Shown one piece after another: positions 40,154-49,469 of a DNA stretch of 64,000 nucleotides. The notes beneath the pieces are model-generated. The model was not told where the DNA came from, did not search any database, and saw nothing but the letters and a program-made list of their open reading frames with translations. The DNA is from Balneatrix alpica DSM 16621. GTDB lineage: Bacteria > Pseudomonadota > Gammaproteobacteria > Pseudomonadales > Balneatricaceae. The translations under genes and the position numbers were made by a program. Within the stretch, counting starts at the first letter, position 1; each line of letters opens with the position of its first letter. The DNA lies in the NCBI RefSeq assembly GCF_000619885.1, contig NZ_JHUZ01000006.1:310001-374000 (forward strand), written 5' to 3'.

Positions 40154-40834
40154 ATGCGTCTGGTGTTAGTCGAGGATGACGCCACCATTGCCCGCTTTAT
40201 TGCGCAGGGCATGCAAGAGCAGGGGTGGCAGGTTGAGTGTTTTGCCAATGGACTCGAGGCCTGGCAGTTCATGCGTCATGGTGAATTTGATCTGGCTATT
40301 CTCGATATCATGTTGCCGGGGCTGGATGGCCTTAGCCTGTTGCAACGTCTGCGTGGTCAGGGCTTGCGTCAGCCGCTGCTGTTACTCAGTGCCAGGGCGC
40401 AATTGGAGCAGCGGGTCGAGGGCCTGGAAGCCGGGGCGGATGACTACCTGATCAAGCCTTTTGCCCTTTCTGAATTGCAGGCCAGGGTGCAGGCGTTGTG
40501 GCGGCGGCGTCTTGAGCAACCCCTGTTGTCGCGTTTACAGCTGGCGGATTTGGAGCTGGATCTGGTGCGCAAGACCGTGCTGCGTGGTGGCGAGCGGATA
40601 CATCTGCAACCTAAAGAGCTGGCACTACTGGAATATATGCTGCGCAACGTGGGGCGGGTGTTGTCCAAAACGCAAATCCTGCAGCAGGTCTATGATCTGC
40701 ATTTCGATCCGCAAACCAATGTGGTGGATGTGTTGGTTTGCCGCTTGCGCAGTAAGATCGACCGCGATCACCCCCTGAAATTACTCCATACCCTGCGTGG
40801 TTTGGGTTACGTGCTGCGTGAGGAAGAAGCATGA
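40154..40834 (+). CDS. OmpR-family response regulator
   Basis: A 226-residue regulator (QseB/PmrA size). Receiver domain with acidic pair VEDD, phospho-Asp in LAILDIMLPGLDG (near residue 51) and the lysine in DYLIKPF; winged-helix DNA-binding domain from about 130 with HLQPKELALLEYMLRN and VVDVLVCRLRSKID. AAGGAGGAAGGTT precedes the ATG. It overlaps the kinase gene by 4 bp (ATGA). Confidence 0.95.
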   Translation: MRLVLVEDDATIARFIAQGMQEQGWQVECFANGLEAWQFMRHGEFDLAILDIMLPGLDGLSLLQRLRGQGLRQPLLLLSARAQLEQRVEGLEAGADDYLIKPFALSELQARVQALWRRRLEQPLLSRLQLADLELDLVRKTVLRGGERIHLQPKELALLEYMLRNVGRVLSKTQILQQVYDLHFDPQTNVVDVLVCRLRSKIDRDHPLKLLHTLRGLGYVLREEEA

Positions 40835-42132
40835 AACAAGCTCCGACCTATCGGCAAACGCTGGTGCGCATCTTGGGTGTTTATGCGCTGGCTCTGTTGT
40901 TGGTGGGCGCGGGGGTAGCCGGGTTAATGGAATGGCTGCAACAGCGTACGCTATTACAGTATGAGCAAGGACGGTTACAGGAGTTGGGCGCCAATTATCA
41001 GCGTATTTTGCAGCATTCGGGGGCGGACAAGCTGAAGGTGGTGCTGGAGCGTGACCAAAGCTTTTTAGAGCATGAGCAGTACCAACTGCGCTGGTGGGAT
41101 GAGCAGGGTCAGGTGCTGTTTGCCTTTTGGCCCCAGGCGGCTGAGCCACTTTACTACCTTGACTATCCCTTGCCCAGTGGGCGCTTGGAGTTAGGGCGCC
41201 TAAGGCATTCGGCCCAGGCTCAGTTGGTATCGAATCGTTGGTGGTTGTTGGGGGGAATGCTGGCCTTGGCGCTGGCGAGTCTGGGGCTCTGTGGCTGGTT
41301 ACTGTTACGGCTGTTATTACCGCTGGATGCCCTGGCGTTAACCCTGCAGTCGATTTTGGCGCAGGGGCTGCAACAGCGTCCTGCCCTGCCCCAGCACAAG
41401 GGCGCGTTGGGGCAGTTGGTGCAGCTGTTCGATACCATGTTGGATCAGTTGCAGCGCCTGATAACCGGGATGAAAAGCTCCCTGGATGGCATTGCCCATG
41501 ATCTGCGTACCCCGTTAACCCGGATGCGCCTGGCGACCGAGCAGGCATTATCCCAGCAAGATCCGCAACAATGGCGCCATGCCTTGGAAGACTGTGCCCT
41601 GGAACGGGAACAGTTGGAGCAGTGCCTGAATACCCTGTTGGATATTGCCAAGGCGGAGGCTGGCTTGCTGTTAAAAACGCAGCCCGTGGCCTTGCACCAG
41701 CAATTGGCTCAGCTGGTTGAGCTGTATGGACTGTCGGCGGAGCAGCAACAGATAGAGTTGCAGGTGGATCTGCAACCACTCTGGGTGGAGGGAGATGCCG
41801 GATGCTTGCAGCGGGTATGGGGTAACTTGCTCGATAATGCTCTTAAACATACCCCGCCCCAGGGGGTGATCCAGCTGCAGCTCAGGCAGCAGGAGGATCA
41901 GGTTCAGGTTGTTATCCGCGATAGTGGTGAAGGTATTGCCACAGCGGATTTGCCGCATATTTTTGAGCGCCTTTATCGTGCGGATAAAAGTCGCAGTAGC
42001 GCGGGGATGGGCCTGGGCTTGAGCCTGGTGAAAGCCTTGGTCGAGGCCCATCATGGCCAGATTAGGGTGGAGTCGCAGCTGGGGCAGGGCAGCTGCTTTT
42101 GCATTACCCTGCCCAGATGGAAAGGGGCTTAA
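40831..42132 (+). CDS. sensor histidine kinase
   Basis: A 433-residue kinase with two membrane helices (about residues 14-32 and 140-165) framing a periplasmic sensor of roughly 105 residues, a HAMP-like linker, the H-box [19 protein letters not shown], and HATPase motifs [12 protein letters not shown] and [18 protein letters not shown]. It should phosphorylate the regulator encoded just upstream. The small sensor domain has no recognisable ligand motif, so a helper such as the divergent periplasmic HbpS-like protein could supply ligand specificity. Its end overlaps convergent pyrC by 4 bp. Confidence 0.94.
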   Translation: MKQAPTYRQTLVRILGVYALALLLVGAGVAGLMEWLQQRTLLQYEQGRLQELGANYQRILQHSGADKLKVVLERDQSFLEHEQYQLRWWDEQGQVLFAFWPQAAEPLYYLDYPLPSGRLELGRLRHSAQAQLVSNRWWLLGGMLALALASLGLCGWLLLRLLLPLDALALTLQSILAQGLQQRPALPQHKGALGQLVQLFDTMLDQLQRLITGMKSSLDGIAHDLRTPLTRMRLATEQALSQQDPQQWRHALEDCALEREQLEQCLNTLLDIAKAEAGLLLKTQPVALHQQLAQLVELYGLSAEQQQIELQVDLQPLWVEGDAGCLQRVWGNLLDNALKHTPPQGVIQLQLRQQEDQVQVVIRDSGEGIATADLPHIFERLYRADKSRSSAGMGLGLSLVKALVEAHHGQIRVESQLGQGSCFCITLPRWKGA

Positions 42133-43166
42133 GCCAACAGCTTCCAGCGCAGGGTTTCACCGGCCCGCAGCGGGACGATGGTGTCGCTGCCAAACTCCAT
42201 TTCCGCTGGCACCTGCCAGCTTTGTTTGACCAGGGTAACCTGCTCCTGGTTACGCGGAAGGCCATAAAAGTCGGGGCCAAAGTGACTGGCGAAGCCTTCC
42301 AGCTTATCCAGTGCCCCCAGGTCTTCAAAAATCTCCGCGTAGAGTTCAATTGCCGCATAGGCGGTAAAGCAGCCGGCGCAACCGCAGGCGGATTCTTTGG
42401 CGCCTTTGGCATGGGGGGCGGAGTCGGTGCCAAGGAAGAACTTGCTGCTAGCGCTGATCGCCGCCTGCTGCAGGGCTTGCTGATGGATGTTGCGCTTCAG
42501 CACCGGCAGGCAGAACAGATGGGGGCGAATGCCACCCACCAGCATGTGGTTACGGTTGTATTGCAGGTGTTGCACGGTGATGGTGGCGCCGACATTGCTG
42601 CCCTGGCTGTTGACGAAGGCGACGGCATCGGCCGTGGTGATGTGTTCCACCACCATTTTCAGCTTGGGATGGCGCGCCATCAGCGGGGCCAGTACTTCGT
42701 CGAGGAACTGCTTTTCCCGGTCAAAAATATCGACATGGTTATGGGTAACTTCCCCGTGTACCAGTAGTGGCATACCCAGCTCGCTTAAGGCGGCGCAGAT
42801 GGCATCCAGCTTGCCCAGATCCGTCAGGCCGGAGTCGGAGTTGGTCGTGGCGCCAGCGGGGTAGAGTTTCACCGCCACCACCTGGCCCGTGGCCTGGGCG
42901 GCGGCCAGCATCTCCGGGGTGGTGTTGTCGGTGAGATAGAGCACCATTAAGGGCTCAAAGGCTACCCCTGCGGGCACTTCCGCCAGAATGCGTTGGCGAT
43001 AGGCCAGCGCCTGTTCGGCATTCATCACCGGCGGTTTCAGGTTTGGCATGATGATTGCCCGTCCCATTTGCCGGGCGGTGGCGGGAACGGTATGAGCCAG
43101 GGCGGCACCGTCACGCAAATGTAAGTGCCAGTCATCGGGGCGGGTCAGAACTAAAGAGTCAGTCAT
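42129..43166 (-). CDS. pyrC: dihydroorotase (class II)
   Basis: Third step of pyrimidine synthesis: cyclises carbamoyl-aspartate to dihydroorotate. 345 residues, as in E. coli PyrC (348). Zinc and catalytic residues are visible in [10 protein letters not shown], the carboxylated lysine in [26 protein letters not shown], and [16 protein letters not shown]. The open frame runs 264 bp further upstream, but ATG 43166 starts the conserved sequence. Divergent from rof. Confidence 0.97.
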   Translation of the reverse strand: MTDSLVLTRPDDWHLHLRDGAALAHTVPATARQMGRAIIMPNLKPPVMNAEQALAYRQRILAEVPAGVAFEPLMVLYLTDNTTPEMLAAAQATGQVVAVKLYPAGATTNSDSGLTDLGKLDAICAALSELGMPLLVHGEVTHNHVDIFDREKQFLDEVLAPLMARHPKLKMVVEHITTADAVAFVNSQGSNVGATITVQHLQYNRNHMLVGGIRPHLFCLPVLKRNIHQQALQQAAISASSKFFLGTDSAPHAKGAKESACGCAGCFTAYAAIELYAEIFEDLGALDKLEGFASHFGPDFYGLPRNQEQVTLVKQSWQVPAEMEFGSDTIVPLRAGETLRWKLLA

Positions 43167-43243
43167 GCCAGTATCCAGCTTGGGTATGGGAGAGTTGGGC
43201 GTTAGATTATAACGACAGCCTGAGCCAACTGACAGGAGGCATG

Positions 43244-43507
43244 ATGTCAACCTACCAACCCCTCGATTGCGATTTGCATGACTACCTGGAAATTGCCTGC
43301 CTGTTTCATTATCAGCTATTGATCGAATTGACCGATGGCAGTCGCCTGCAGGCACTGCCTTTGACGACCCGCACCGCGTCGGATCAGTGCGAGTACCTGG
43401 AGGTGGAGACGGCGCAGGGGCGGCAGTCATTGCGTCTGGATCAACTACTGGCGATTACGCCGGTGGCGGAGCAGGCCCGCTTTGGGCGCATCCTGTTGCA
43501 GCCTTAA
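43244..43507 (+). CDS. rof: Rho-binding antiterminator Rof (YaeO family)
   Basis: An 87-residue Sm-like small protein that binds the Rho hexamer and inhibits Rho-dependent termination. [33 protein letters not shown] and CEYLEV are typical of the Rof family. AGGAGG lies 4 bp before ATG 43244 and 1 bp before an adjacent ATG at 43241. Its end overlaps the convergent SDR gene by 4 bp. Confidence 0.85.
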   Translation: MSTYQPLDCDLHDYLEIACLFHYQLLIELTDGSRLQALPLTTRTASDQCEYLEVETAQGRQSLRLDQLLAITPVAEQARFGRILLQP

Positions 43508-44244
43508 TGATTCACCAGGCGTAGCCCCAGTTGCGGCCACAGGTTGGCCAGCCAGGGGGTGAGCTTGGCTTTACCCAGGTAAATCTCTTCCTGTTCGGCC
43601 TCCACGGCCTTGAGTAAGGCGCTGGCGACCTGCTCGGCACTCCAGGCGGACTGGTGTTGGGGGAGACCCTGGGGATGGAAGCCAGTGCGCACCAATGGCA
43701 ATAACGCTTCATGGACACGTAGCCGACTGTCGCGGCAGGCCCAGCGCAGGCTCTGGCTATAGGAATGCAGGGCCGCCTTGGCCGCGCAGTAAAAGGGCTG
43801 CTCTGCCCGGGGCAGGTGTACCAGGCCGGAGGTGATATTGATAATGCGTGCCTGTGCTTGCTGTTGCAGCAGGGGTAGCAGCGCCTGACTGAGCATCACC
43901 GCTGCCTGAAAATTGAGGCTGAGGTCATCCGCCAGTGCCTGTTGCCAGTTGGCATCGGGCTGGGCCAGCTTAAGCAGACTTTTCGCGCCGGCATTGTTGA
44001 TCAGCCAGTTGAGGTTGGGGTGTGCCTGTTTGATTTGGGCGGCCAAGTGCAGACAGGCCTCGGGGTCACGTAAATCACAGCGATAGGGGATGAGATTCGG
44101 GTTGCCTTGGCTGGCGCTGGCCAGTTTGGCCGGATCACGACCACAGATCAGTACCTGGTGTTGTTGGCTGAGGCGTTTGGCCAGGGCCAGGCCGATCCCC
44201 TCGCTGCCGCCAGTAATCAGGATGGTGTGTGCGGAAATGGACAT
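43504..44244 (-). CDS. short-chain dehydrogenase/reductase
   Basis: A 246-residue NAD(P)-dependent oxidoreductase of the SDR family. Cofactor motif ITGGSEGIGLAL (TGxxxGxG), NNAG in WLINNAGAKS, and the catalytic Ser and YxxxK in SGLVHLPRAEQPFYCAAKAAL. It resembles DltE-like classical SDRs; the substrate is unknown. AGGAGGC precedes the ATG. It lies 64 bp downstream of the damaged Crp-like gene on the same strand and may have been its target. Confidence 0.9.
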   Translation of the reverse strand: MSISAHTILITGGSEGIGLALAKRLSQQHQVLICGRDPAKLASASQGNPNLIPYRCDLRDPEACLHLAAQIKQAHPNLNWLINNAGAKSLLKLAQPDANWQQALADDLSLNFQAAVMLSQALLPLLQQQAQARIINITSGLVHLPRAEQPFYCAAKAALHSYSQSLRWACRDSRLRVHEALLPLVRTGFHPQGLPQHQSAWSAEQVASALLKAVEAEQEEIYLGKAKLTPWLANLWPQLGLRLVNH

Positions 44245-44308
44245 AGGAGCCTCCTTGAAGATGAAGGCTCAGTGTGGGCGGCGAGACGGCTACGGGCATT
44301 AACCTGGG

Positions 44309-44888
44309 TTAAGCGCTGCTGGTGCGTAGGCGCTGGCGAATGCGGGAAAGGGCAACTTCAGTAATCCCCAGATAAGAGGCGATATGGTAGTTGGCAATTT
44401 GCTCCGCTACCTCGGCATGTTCCTGTAGAAATTGTTGATAACGCTCACTGGCGGAGCGCAGGAGAAAGTCGGCTTCCCGCTGCTCTTTGCGTAGTGCCAG
44501 CTGCTGCAACAGACGCAGTTGCAAGGTCTGCCAGTCAGAGTGGCTGGCCGCCAGTTGTTGCAGTCCGGCGCCCTGTAACAGATAGGCTCGACAGGGTTGC
44601 AGGGCCTGAATATGAAAGGGGGCAGGCTGGTTGGCGAGCAGGGTACTGAGACTGCCCAGTAAGTGGCCGGGCAAGGCGAAGGATTTATTAAACTCTTTGC
44701 CGGCCGGGGTGAGGTAGTAAAAGCGCACCAGGCCCTCCATCAGCAGCCACAGCCTGGGTTGTTGTTCTCCGGTGTGCAGTAAATGCTGATCACGCTGATA
44801 GTGGCAGGGCTGCCACAGGGGGGCAGCAGCCTGCCAGGCAGGCAGAGAGGGGATGGTGTTGCAGTTGCTGCCAGTCTTGTTCGTTCAT
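44309..44888 (-). pseudogene. Crp/Fnr-family regulator with a frameshift in a C6 tract
   Basis: From ATG 44888 the frame reads MNEQDWQQLQHHPLSACLAG and then enters a run of six C on the coding strand (44818-44823) and soon stops. Removing one C gives one continuous 192-residue protein that goes on PLWQPCHYQRDQHLLHTG into the cyclic-nucleotide-like domain (MEGLVRFYYLTPAGKEFNKSF) and a C-terminal HTH (IANYHIASYLGITEVALSRIRQRL). About 190 residues is the usual length for this Crp/Fnr subgroup. So the gene is either broken, switched by slippage, or miscalled by one base. Internal ATG 44740 could still make a 143-residue product lacking the N-terminal part. Confidence 0.85.
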
Positions 44889-44909
44889 GCCGGGGTCTAA
44901 GTATTGCGG

Positions 44910-45788
44910 TTAAGGGGGTAAGGAAAGTCGTTTGCTTACTATAGCGGAACCGGGAGGATGGGGGTGTAGACCTGAACCATGTAGAGGCAGGTAGCGATGG
45001 TAAATGGCATCGACCAAGCCACTGCGTTGCAACCTTTGCAGTTGTTGGTTGATCTGTTCGATGAGCCATTCCCCCCTTGGGGAGGCCTTACTGACGAGCA
45101 GATGGAAGTCGGTGACCGGCATTCCCTCCACCGCTAAATAACGAATATCTTCACTGATTTGGTAGAGCCCGGCAGGTTCGCCGCCGAGCACGGGCTCCAG
45201 CGTCCCCATGAAAAAGTCACAGTGGCGGGCAGACAGCATCAGTAGTGCCTGGTGATTGGAGCCAGGGCTGTAGTCCCACTCTGGCTTAATCCCGGTTTGA
45301 TAGAACATATCGTAGTTATAGCCATGGATGCCGCACAGCCGATAGGTATTGAAGTCACTGGGTTGCTTGATATCCGGCGGCTGGGGAAAGCGGCGGGGGG
45401 AGGAAAAGGCACCCTGATGGACGCGATAGAGCGGTAGGCTGGCGTAGCTGTAGCTGAGACGTTTTTGATTGGTGGAGGCATTGCTGACGACTTCAAAGTT
45501 GCCGTTACGATCAAAGTGTTCTACCTCATAGAGGCAGCGTTTCCAGGGCAGCAATTGCAGGCGGTAATTGAGACCGAGGTTGGTGAAAATCTGCTTGAGC
45601 AGCTCGGTGGTGGCGCCGGTAATCTGGTTGGTGTGCTTCACCCCCAGGGTGCGCTGGTAATACACATAGGGTGGCCACTCGGCCGCATCATCGCAGATAT
45701 TTACGGTTTGCTTCAGGTTGTCTGGCCCGGCCAGGGCCGGTGGGCTGAGTGCTAAGCAGCACAGCAACCATGGACAGCAGCGTCCCAT
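44910..45788 (-). CDS. orphan periplasmic solute-binding protein (family 3)
   Basis: A 292-residue exported protein; signal peptide MGRCCPWLLCCLALSPPALA, mature start GPDN. NICDDAAEWPPYVYY, ITGATTELLKQIFTNLGLNYRLQLLPWKRCLYEVE and NGNFEVVSNASTNQKRLSYSYASLPLYR match the amino-acid-binding fold. Several cysteines remain in the mature part. No transporter gene is near, as for many single proteins of this type in marine bacteria, which may act in sensing or be enzymes' relatives; function unknown. It lies 21 bp before the Crp-like gene on the same strand. Confidence 0.82.
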   Translation of the reverse strand: MGRCCPWLLCCLALSPPALAGPDNLKQTVNICDDAAEWPPYVYYQRTLGVKHTNQITGATTELLKQIFTNLGLNYRLQLLPWKRCLYEVEHFDRNGNFEVVSNASTNQKRLSYSYASLPLYRVHQGAFSSPRRFPQPPDIKQPSDFNTYRLCGIHGYNYDMFYQTGIKPEWDYSPGSNHQALLMLSARHCDFFMGTLEPVLGGEPAGLYQISEDIRYLAVEGMPVTDFHLLVSKASPRGEWLIEQINQQLQRLQRSGLVDAIYHRYLPLHGSGLHPHPPGSAIVSKRLSLPP

Positions 45789-45892
45789 ATCAACTCCAAG
45801 CTAACCAGAGGTAGTTAGCACTTAGCGGGGATAGCTCTGTATGTAGTGCTGTGTCGCTATGAAATTCAACTTCTATTTATGTTGTTTTATGT

Positions 45893-45921
45893 AAAAAAGG
45901 CAGCGCCACCAGGGCGCTGCC
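45893..45921 (-). terminator. intrinsic terminator of the dgc operon
   Basis: GGCAGCGCC (45899-45907) pairs with GGCGCTGCC (45913-45921) around ACCAG; the minus strand continues into six T residues. It lies 12 bp past the dgcA stop. Confidence 0.9.
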
Positions 45922-45932
45922 ACAAGCGTGGG

Positions 45933-46919
45933 TTAACCCCACAGAGCACTGTTAGCGGGATAAGCCAGACTTTGCTCATAACGCATGGGTTGTGGCCGAT
46001 CCTCGGTTAAGAGCAAGGGGCCGTCGATATCCACATAGCGGGCCTGCTGGGCCAGCAGCAAGGCAGGTGCCATCGCCAGGGAGGTGCCCACATTGCAGCC
46101 CACCATCAGCTCGAACCCCAGGGCTTTGGCCTCTTTGGCCAGAGCCAGGGCTTCGGTCAGGCCACCGGCCTTGTCCAGCTTGATATTGACCAGATCATAG
46201 CGACCGACCAGGCTGGGCAGTGAGGAGCGATCCTGACAGGACTCGTCTGCGGTGACTGGAATCAGGCGCTCAATCTCCGCCAGGATGCCATCCTGACCGG
46301 GGGGGAAGGGTTGTTCGATCATTTCCACCCCGAGTTCCTTCATCTCCACCTGATAATGCTCAAACTGCGCTGGGGTCCAGCCCATGTTGGCGTCGATTAC
46401 CAGGCGGCAACTGGGGGCGGCGGCACGCACCGCGGCGACCCGTTGCAAATCTCCTTCTTGCCCCAGTTTAAGCTTGAGCAGAGGGCGATGGCGGTTGGCT
46501 GCCGCCACCTCGGCCATGTGCTCAGGGGTGTGCAGTGACAGGGTGAAGACGGTGGTGACCGGTTGCGGTGGACGGGTCATCCCAGCCAGTTGCCACACCG
46601 GTTTGCCACTGCGCTTGGCTTCCAAATCCCACAGGGCGCAGTCCACTGCATTGCGGGCGCAGCCCGGTGGCAGTAGGCGGTACAGTTGTTCGCGGCTGAC
46701 GCCGGCGGCCAATTGCGACTGCACCGCCTGTAACTGGGCAAGGATATCGGGGTAGCTGCTGTCATAGAGGGTGGCGTGTTCGCATTCGCCACGCCCCACC
46801 AGGCCTTGCTCATGAATCTCGACCACTACCACCTCGCCAAAGTGCATGGGCGGCAGGCTGGAAATGATAAAGGGCTCATGCAGTGGCCACTGCTCGGGGT
46901 AGATGCGTACTTCAGCCAT
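45933..46919 (-). CDS. dgcA: N-acetyl-D-glutamate racemase / dipeptide-epimerase-like enolase-superfamily enzyme
   Basis: A 328-residue enolase-superfamily enzyme. The base lysines are in PLLKLKLGQEGD (KxK), the metal ligands in VIDANMGWT, MIEQPFPPG and TADESCQD, and the second base in NIKLDKAGGLTEAL. Alone it would be called an L-Ala-D/L-Glu epimerase. Its 8-bp overlap with a DUF1611 (DgcN-like) gene points instead to DgcA, which converts N-acetyl-D-glutamate to the L form in D-glutamate catabolism. ATG 46919 lies within the end of dgcN. Confidence 0.82.
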   Translation of the reverse strand: MAEVRIYPEQWPLHEPFIISSLPPMHFGEVVVVEIHEQGLVGRGECEHATLYDSSYPDILAQLQAVQSQLAAGVSREQLYRLLPPGCARNAVDCALWDLEAKRSGKPVWQLAGMTRPPQPVTTVFTLSLHTPEHMAEVAAANRHRPLLKLKLGQEGDLQRVAAVRAAAPSCRLVIDANMGWTPAQFEHYQVEMKELGVEMIEQPFPPGQDGILAEIERLIPVTADESCQDRSSLPSLVGRYDLVNIKLDKAGGLTEALALAKEAKALGFELMVGCNVGTSLAMAPALLLAQQARYVDIDGPLLLTEDRPQPMRYEQSLAYPANSALWG

Positions 46920-47928
46920 GGCGCAGTCCTTCGACGATGGCCGCGACACCGGTGCGTACCGGATCAATCACAGGAACATCAAAGCGCTGCTGCACTTCGC
47001 TGATCAACTGCAGGGCTTCGGCTTCGCTATAGCGCGAGGTGTTGAGGGCGATGCCGCCTAGGCGCACCTTGGCATTGGTACGGCTGGCCAGACGCAGATT
47101 GATCTCGATGGTCTCCTCCAACGAGGGCACGTCGTAGCCGGGCATCATGTCCATTTCAACCCGTCCGGCTTCGTGGCAGACCACCAGGACATCGGCTTGG
47201 GAGCCGTGCAGCAGGCCGAGGCTCACCCCGGCATAGGCAGGGTGCAGCAAGGAACCCTGGCCTTCGATCACATCCCAGTGCTCGTCATGGGCTGCGGCAG
47301 GGGCCAGCAGCTCAACCGAGCCGGAAATAAAGTCGGACACCACGGCGTCCACGGAAATGCCCTGGCCGGCGATAAAGATGCCGGTCTGGCCGGTGGCACG
47401 GAAGGTGGCATCCATACCCTGGGCCTGCATTTCTTTGTGAATGGCCAGGGCGGTAAACATTTTGCCGACGCAGCAGTCGGTGCCTACGGTCAGCAGGCGC
47501 TTGCCGGTACGGGGCAGGCCGGTGCCGCAGGGCAGGTTGGCGGGGGGAGTGCGCACATCGTGAATCTTGCCTCCGGTACGTTGGGCGGTGGCGACAATGT
47601 CAGGTACATCGGTCAGGCGCAGGTGCAGGCCACTGGCGACATCCATGCCTGCTTCCAGCGCTTGGATGCAGACATCAATCCAGCTGGGGGGCAGAGAGTT
47701 GCCCATCGGTGCCAGGCCAATAATCAGGGTTTTGGCACCGGCGGCGGCTGCGGTGGCCACATCCATATCGGGCAGCCCCAGATCCGCTTTGGCCTCGGGG
47801 AAGCGCAACTGGCCCAGGCTGTTTTCCGGACGCCAGTGGGCGACACCCTTGGCGGTTTTGGCCATCAGCAAGTCTTCGGCATCGCCAACAAACAGCAGGT
47901 AGGGCGCTTTGATTTGATGAACGTTCAT
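46912..47928 (-). CDS. dgcN: DUF1611 protein, D-glutamate N-acetyltransferase DgcN-like
   Basis: A 338-residue DUF1611 protein. An N-terminal Rossmann-like domain is followed by a P-loop-like motif LTVGTDCCVGKMFTALAIHKEM (near residues 146-167) and the block IEGQGSLLHPAYAGVSLGLLHG. Proteins of this family were described in marine bacteria as DgcN, which acetylates D-glutamate before DgcA racemises the product. The overlap with the dgcA-like gene and the neighbouring amino-acid ABC genes and LysR gene support that assignment. It follows the permease gene by 112 bp. Confidence 0.82.
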   Translation of the reverse strand: MNVHQIKAPYLLFVGDAEDLLMAKTAKGVAHWRPENSLGQLRFPEAKADLGLPDMDVATAAAAGAKTLIIGLAPMGNSLPPSWIDVCIQALEAGMDVASGLHLRLTDVPDIVATAQRTGGKIHDVRTPPANLPCGTGLPRTGKRLLTVGTDCCVGKMFTALAIHKEMQAQGMDATFRATGQTGIFIAGQGISVDAVVSDFISGSVELLAPAAAHDEHWDVIEGQGSLLHPAYAGVSLGLLHGSQADVLVVCHEAGRVEMDMMPGYDVPSLEETIEINLRLASRTNAKVRLGGIALNTSRYSEAEALQLISEVQQRFDVPVIDPVRTGVAAIVEGLRHG

Positions 47929-48040
47929 AGGAGATCCTCTTGCGTAAAATGAGTCAGGTTGCGTTCAGGGGTAGTGGTGGGCGGGCGGCAGGGGGCCTGC
48001 CGCACTCGGCCCAGGTTAAAAATCCGGGTGATGGCTGATC

Positions 48041-48718
48041 TCAGACGGGTGGTCGGTGTCGGCTTAAGCGCTTTTCAAAGCGTTGCCATAGCCAGATAAA
48101 GGCGTAGGTGATCAGCAGGTAGGCGAGTCCCGCCCACAGGTAAACACTGAGGTCAAAGCTGCTGGCAAACAGACGCCGGGTTTGTCCCATCACATCCAGC
48201 AGGGTGACGACACTGGCAATCGCACTGGCTTTCAGCAGCAGGATGATTTCATTGCCCAGTGCCGGCCAGGCAATACGGTAGGCATGGGGCAGAATGATGC
48301 GGCGTAACAACAGGCTCCAGCGCATGCCATAGGCCAGTCCTGCTTCGATTTCACCACGGGGTACGGCTTGCAGGCCGCCGCGTAGGATTTCGATCTGGTA
48401 AGCGGTGGAGTTGAGGGTGAAGGCCAGCACCGCGCAGTTAAAGGGATCACGGAAAAAGCCCCACAGCCCCAGTTGCTGTAACTCTGGCCGGAATTGGCCG
48501 CTGCCGTAATAGAGCAGGAACAATTGGGCCAGCAGTGGGGTGCCGCGGAAGAAGGAAATATACAACCGCAGTGGCCACTGCCAGGCTGGGCGGGCGTAGG
48601 CCCGCACTAATGCCAAAGGCAGGGCCAGACAGCTGGCCAGCACCACGGCGGTGCCGGTCAATTGCAGGGTCATGGCGGCGCCACTGAGCAGCTTCAGCAG
48701 ATAAGGATGCCATTCCAT
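48041..48718 (-). CDS. amino-acid ABC transporter permease (HisM type)
   Basis: A 225-residue inner-membrane permease with about five helices. The polar amino-acid permease signature is seen in YISFFRGTPLLAQLFLLYYG near the N-terminus and in EIEAGLAYGMRWSLLLRRIILPHAYRIAWPALGNE, the EAA loop that docks the ATPase. It pairs with the second permease gene 23 bp upstream. No ATPase gene is present in this cluster. Confidence 0.92.
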   Translation of the reverse strand: MEWHPYLLKLLSGAAMTLQLTGTAVVLASCLALPLALVRAYARPAWQWPLRLYISFFRGTPLLAQLFLLYYGSGQFRPELQQLGLWGFFRDPFNCAVLAFTLNSTAYQIEILRGGLQAVPRGEIEAGLAYGMRWSLLLRRIILPHAYRIAWPALGNEIILLLKASAIASVVTLLDVMGQTRRLFASSFDLSVYLWAGLAYLLITYAFIWLWQRFEKRLSRHRPPV

Positions 48719-48741
48719 CTTTTATGCTCCTTTGCTCATCA

Positions 48742-49458
48742 TCAGTGCAGTGGACGTTGCCAGGGGGTGAGACGACGCTCTAACCGACCCAGGCCCCATT
48801 CGGATAACACACAGAGTGCCCAGTACAGCAGGCACACACTCAGGTAGAACAGGAAGGGCTGTTTGGTTGCCCCTACCGCTACCGAAGCCATGCGCATCAG
48901 ATCATTGAGGGCAATCACCGAGACCAGGGCAGTATCCTTGAGCAGGTTCAGCCACAGGTTTCCCAGCCCCGGTAATGCCAGACGCAGCATCGGCGGGAAT
49001 TCAACCAGCCAGAAGCTGAGACTGGCGCTCATCCCTAGCGCCCGGGCCGCTTCCCGTTGGCCTTTATCCAGGGCCTGATAAGCACCACGCAGCACCTCGG
49101 CGGCAAAGGCGGAGAACACCAGTGCCAGGGCCACGACCCCGGCGGCAAAGGGGCTGAGTTCGACAAAGCCAGACTCTGGATCAAGCCAACGCATCAGCGA
49201 GGTTAGCAATAAGGCCGCACCGTTATAGACCACGAACAGGGTCAGTAGCTCGGGGAGCCCGCGCAGGGTGCCGGTATAGAGCTTCGCCAGTTGGCGTAAC
49301 CAGCCCTGCCGACTGACTGCCGCCAGGGCCAGTAACAGCCCTAATACCAGGCCAATGGGCAGGGTGGTGAGGGCCAGTGCCAGGGTGATTCCCAGTCCTC
49401 GCCCCAGTTCGTCCCCCCAGCCGCCATCGCCCCAGGACAGAATGGCCAATGCTTCCAT
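48742..49458 (-). CDS. amino-acid ABC transporter permease (HisQ type)
   Basis: A 238-residue permease, partner of the one downstream. TLRGLPELLTLFVVYNGAALLL and the EAA loop GQREAARALGMSASLSFWLVEFPPMLRLALPGLGNL are visible. ATG 49458 is preferred over a TTG 6 bp upstream. Eleven bp separate it from the binding-protein gene, so all three transport genes form one transcript. Confidence 0.92.
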   Translation of the reverse strand: MEALAILSWGDGGWGDELGRGLGITLALALTTLPIGLVLGLLLALAAVSRQGWLRQLAKLYTGTLRGLPELLTLFVVYNGAALLLTSLMRWLDPESGFVELSPFAAGVVALALVFSAFAAEVLRGAYQALDKGQREAARALGMSASLSFWLVEFPPMLRLALPGLGNLWLNLLKDTALVSVIALNDLMRMASVAVGATKQPFLFYLSVCLLYWALCVLSEWGLGRLERRLTPWQRPLH

Positions 49459-49469
49459 CAGCAACTGCC

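Noticed and set aside
40781-41779. Open frame of 332 codons on the minus strand opposite the sensor kinase
   Set aside because: Its composition is dominated by Pro, Ala and Thr and it is antisense to an intact kinase gene with clear motifs.
43167-43430. Extended N-terminus for pyrC
   Set aside because: The extra 88 residues are read through the divergent rof gene and are unlike any dihydroorotase.
44740-45069. 109-codon frame overlapping the start of the Crp-like gene
   Set aside because: It is a third reading frame without family signal; the real gene is the frame-shifted Crp/Fnr sequence.
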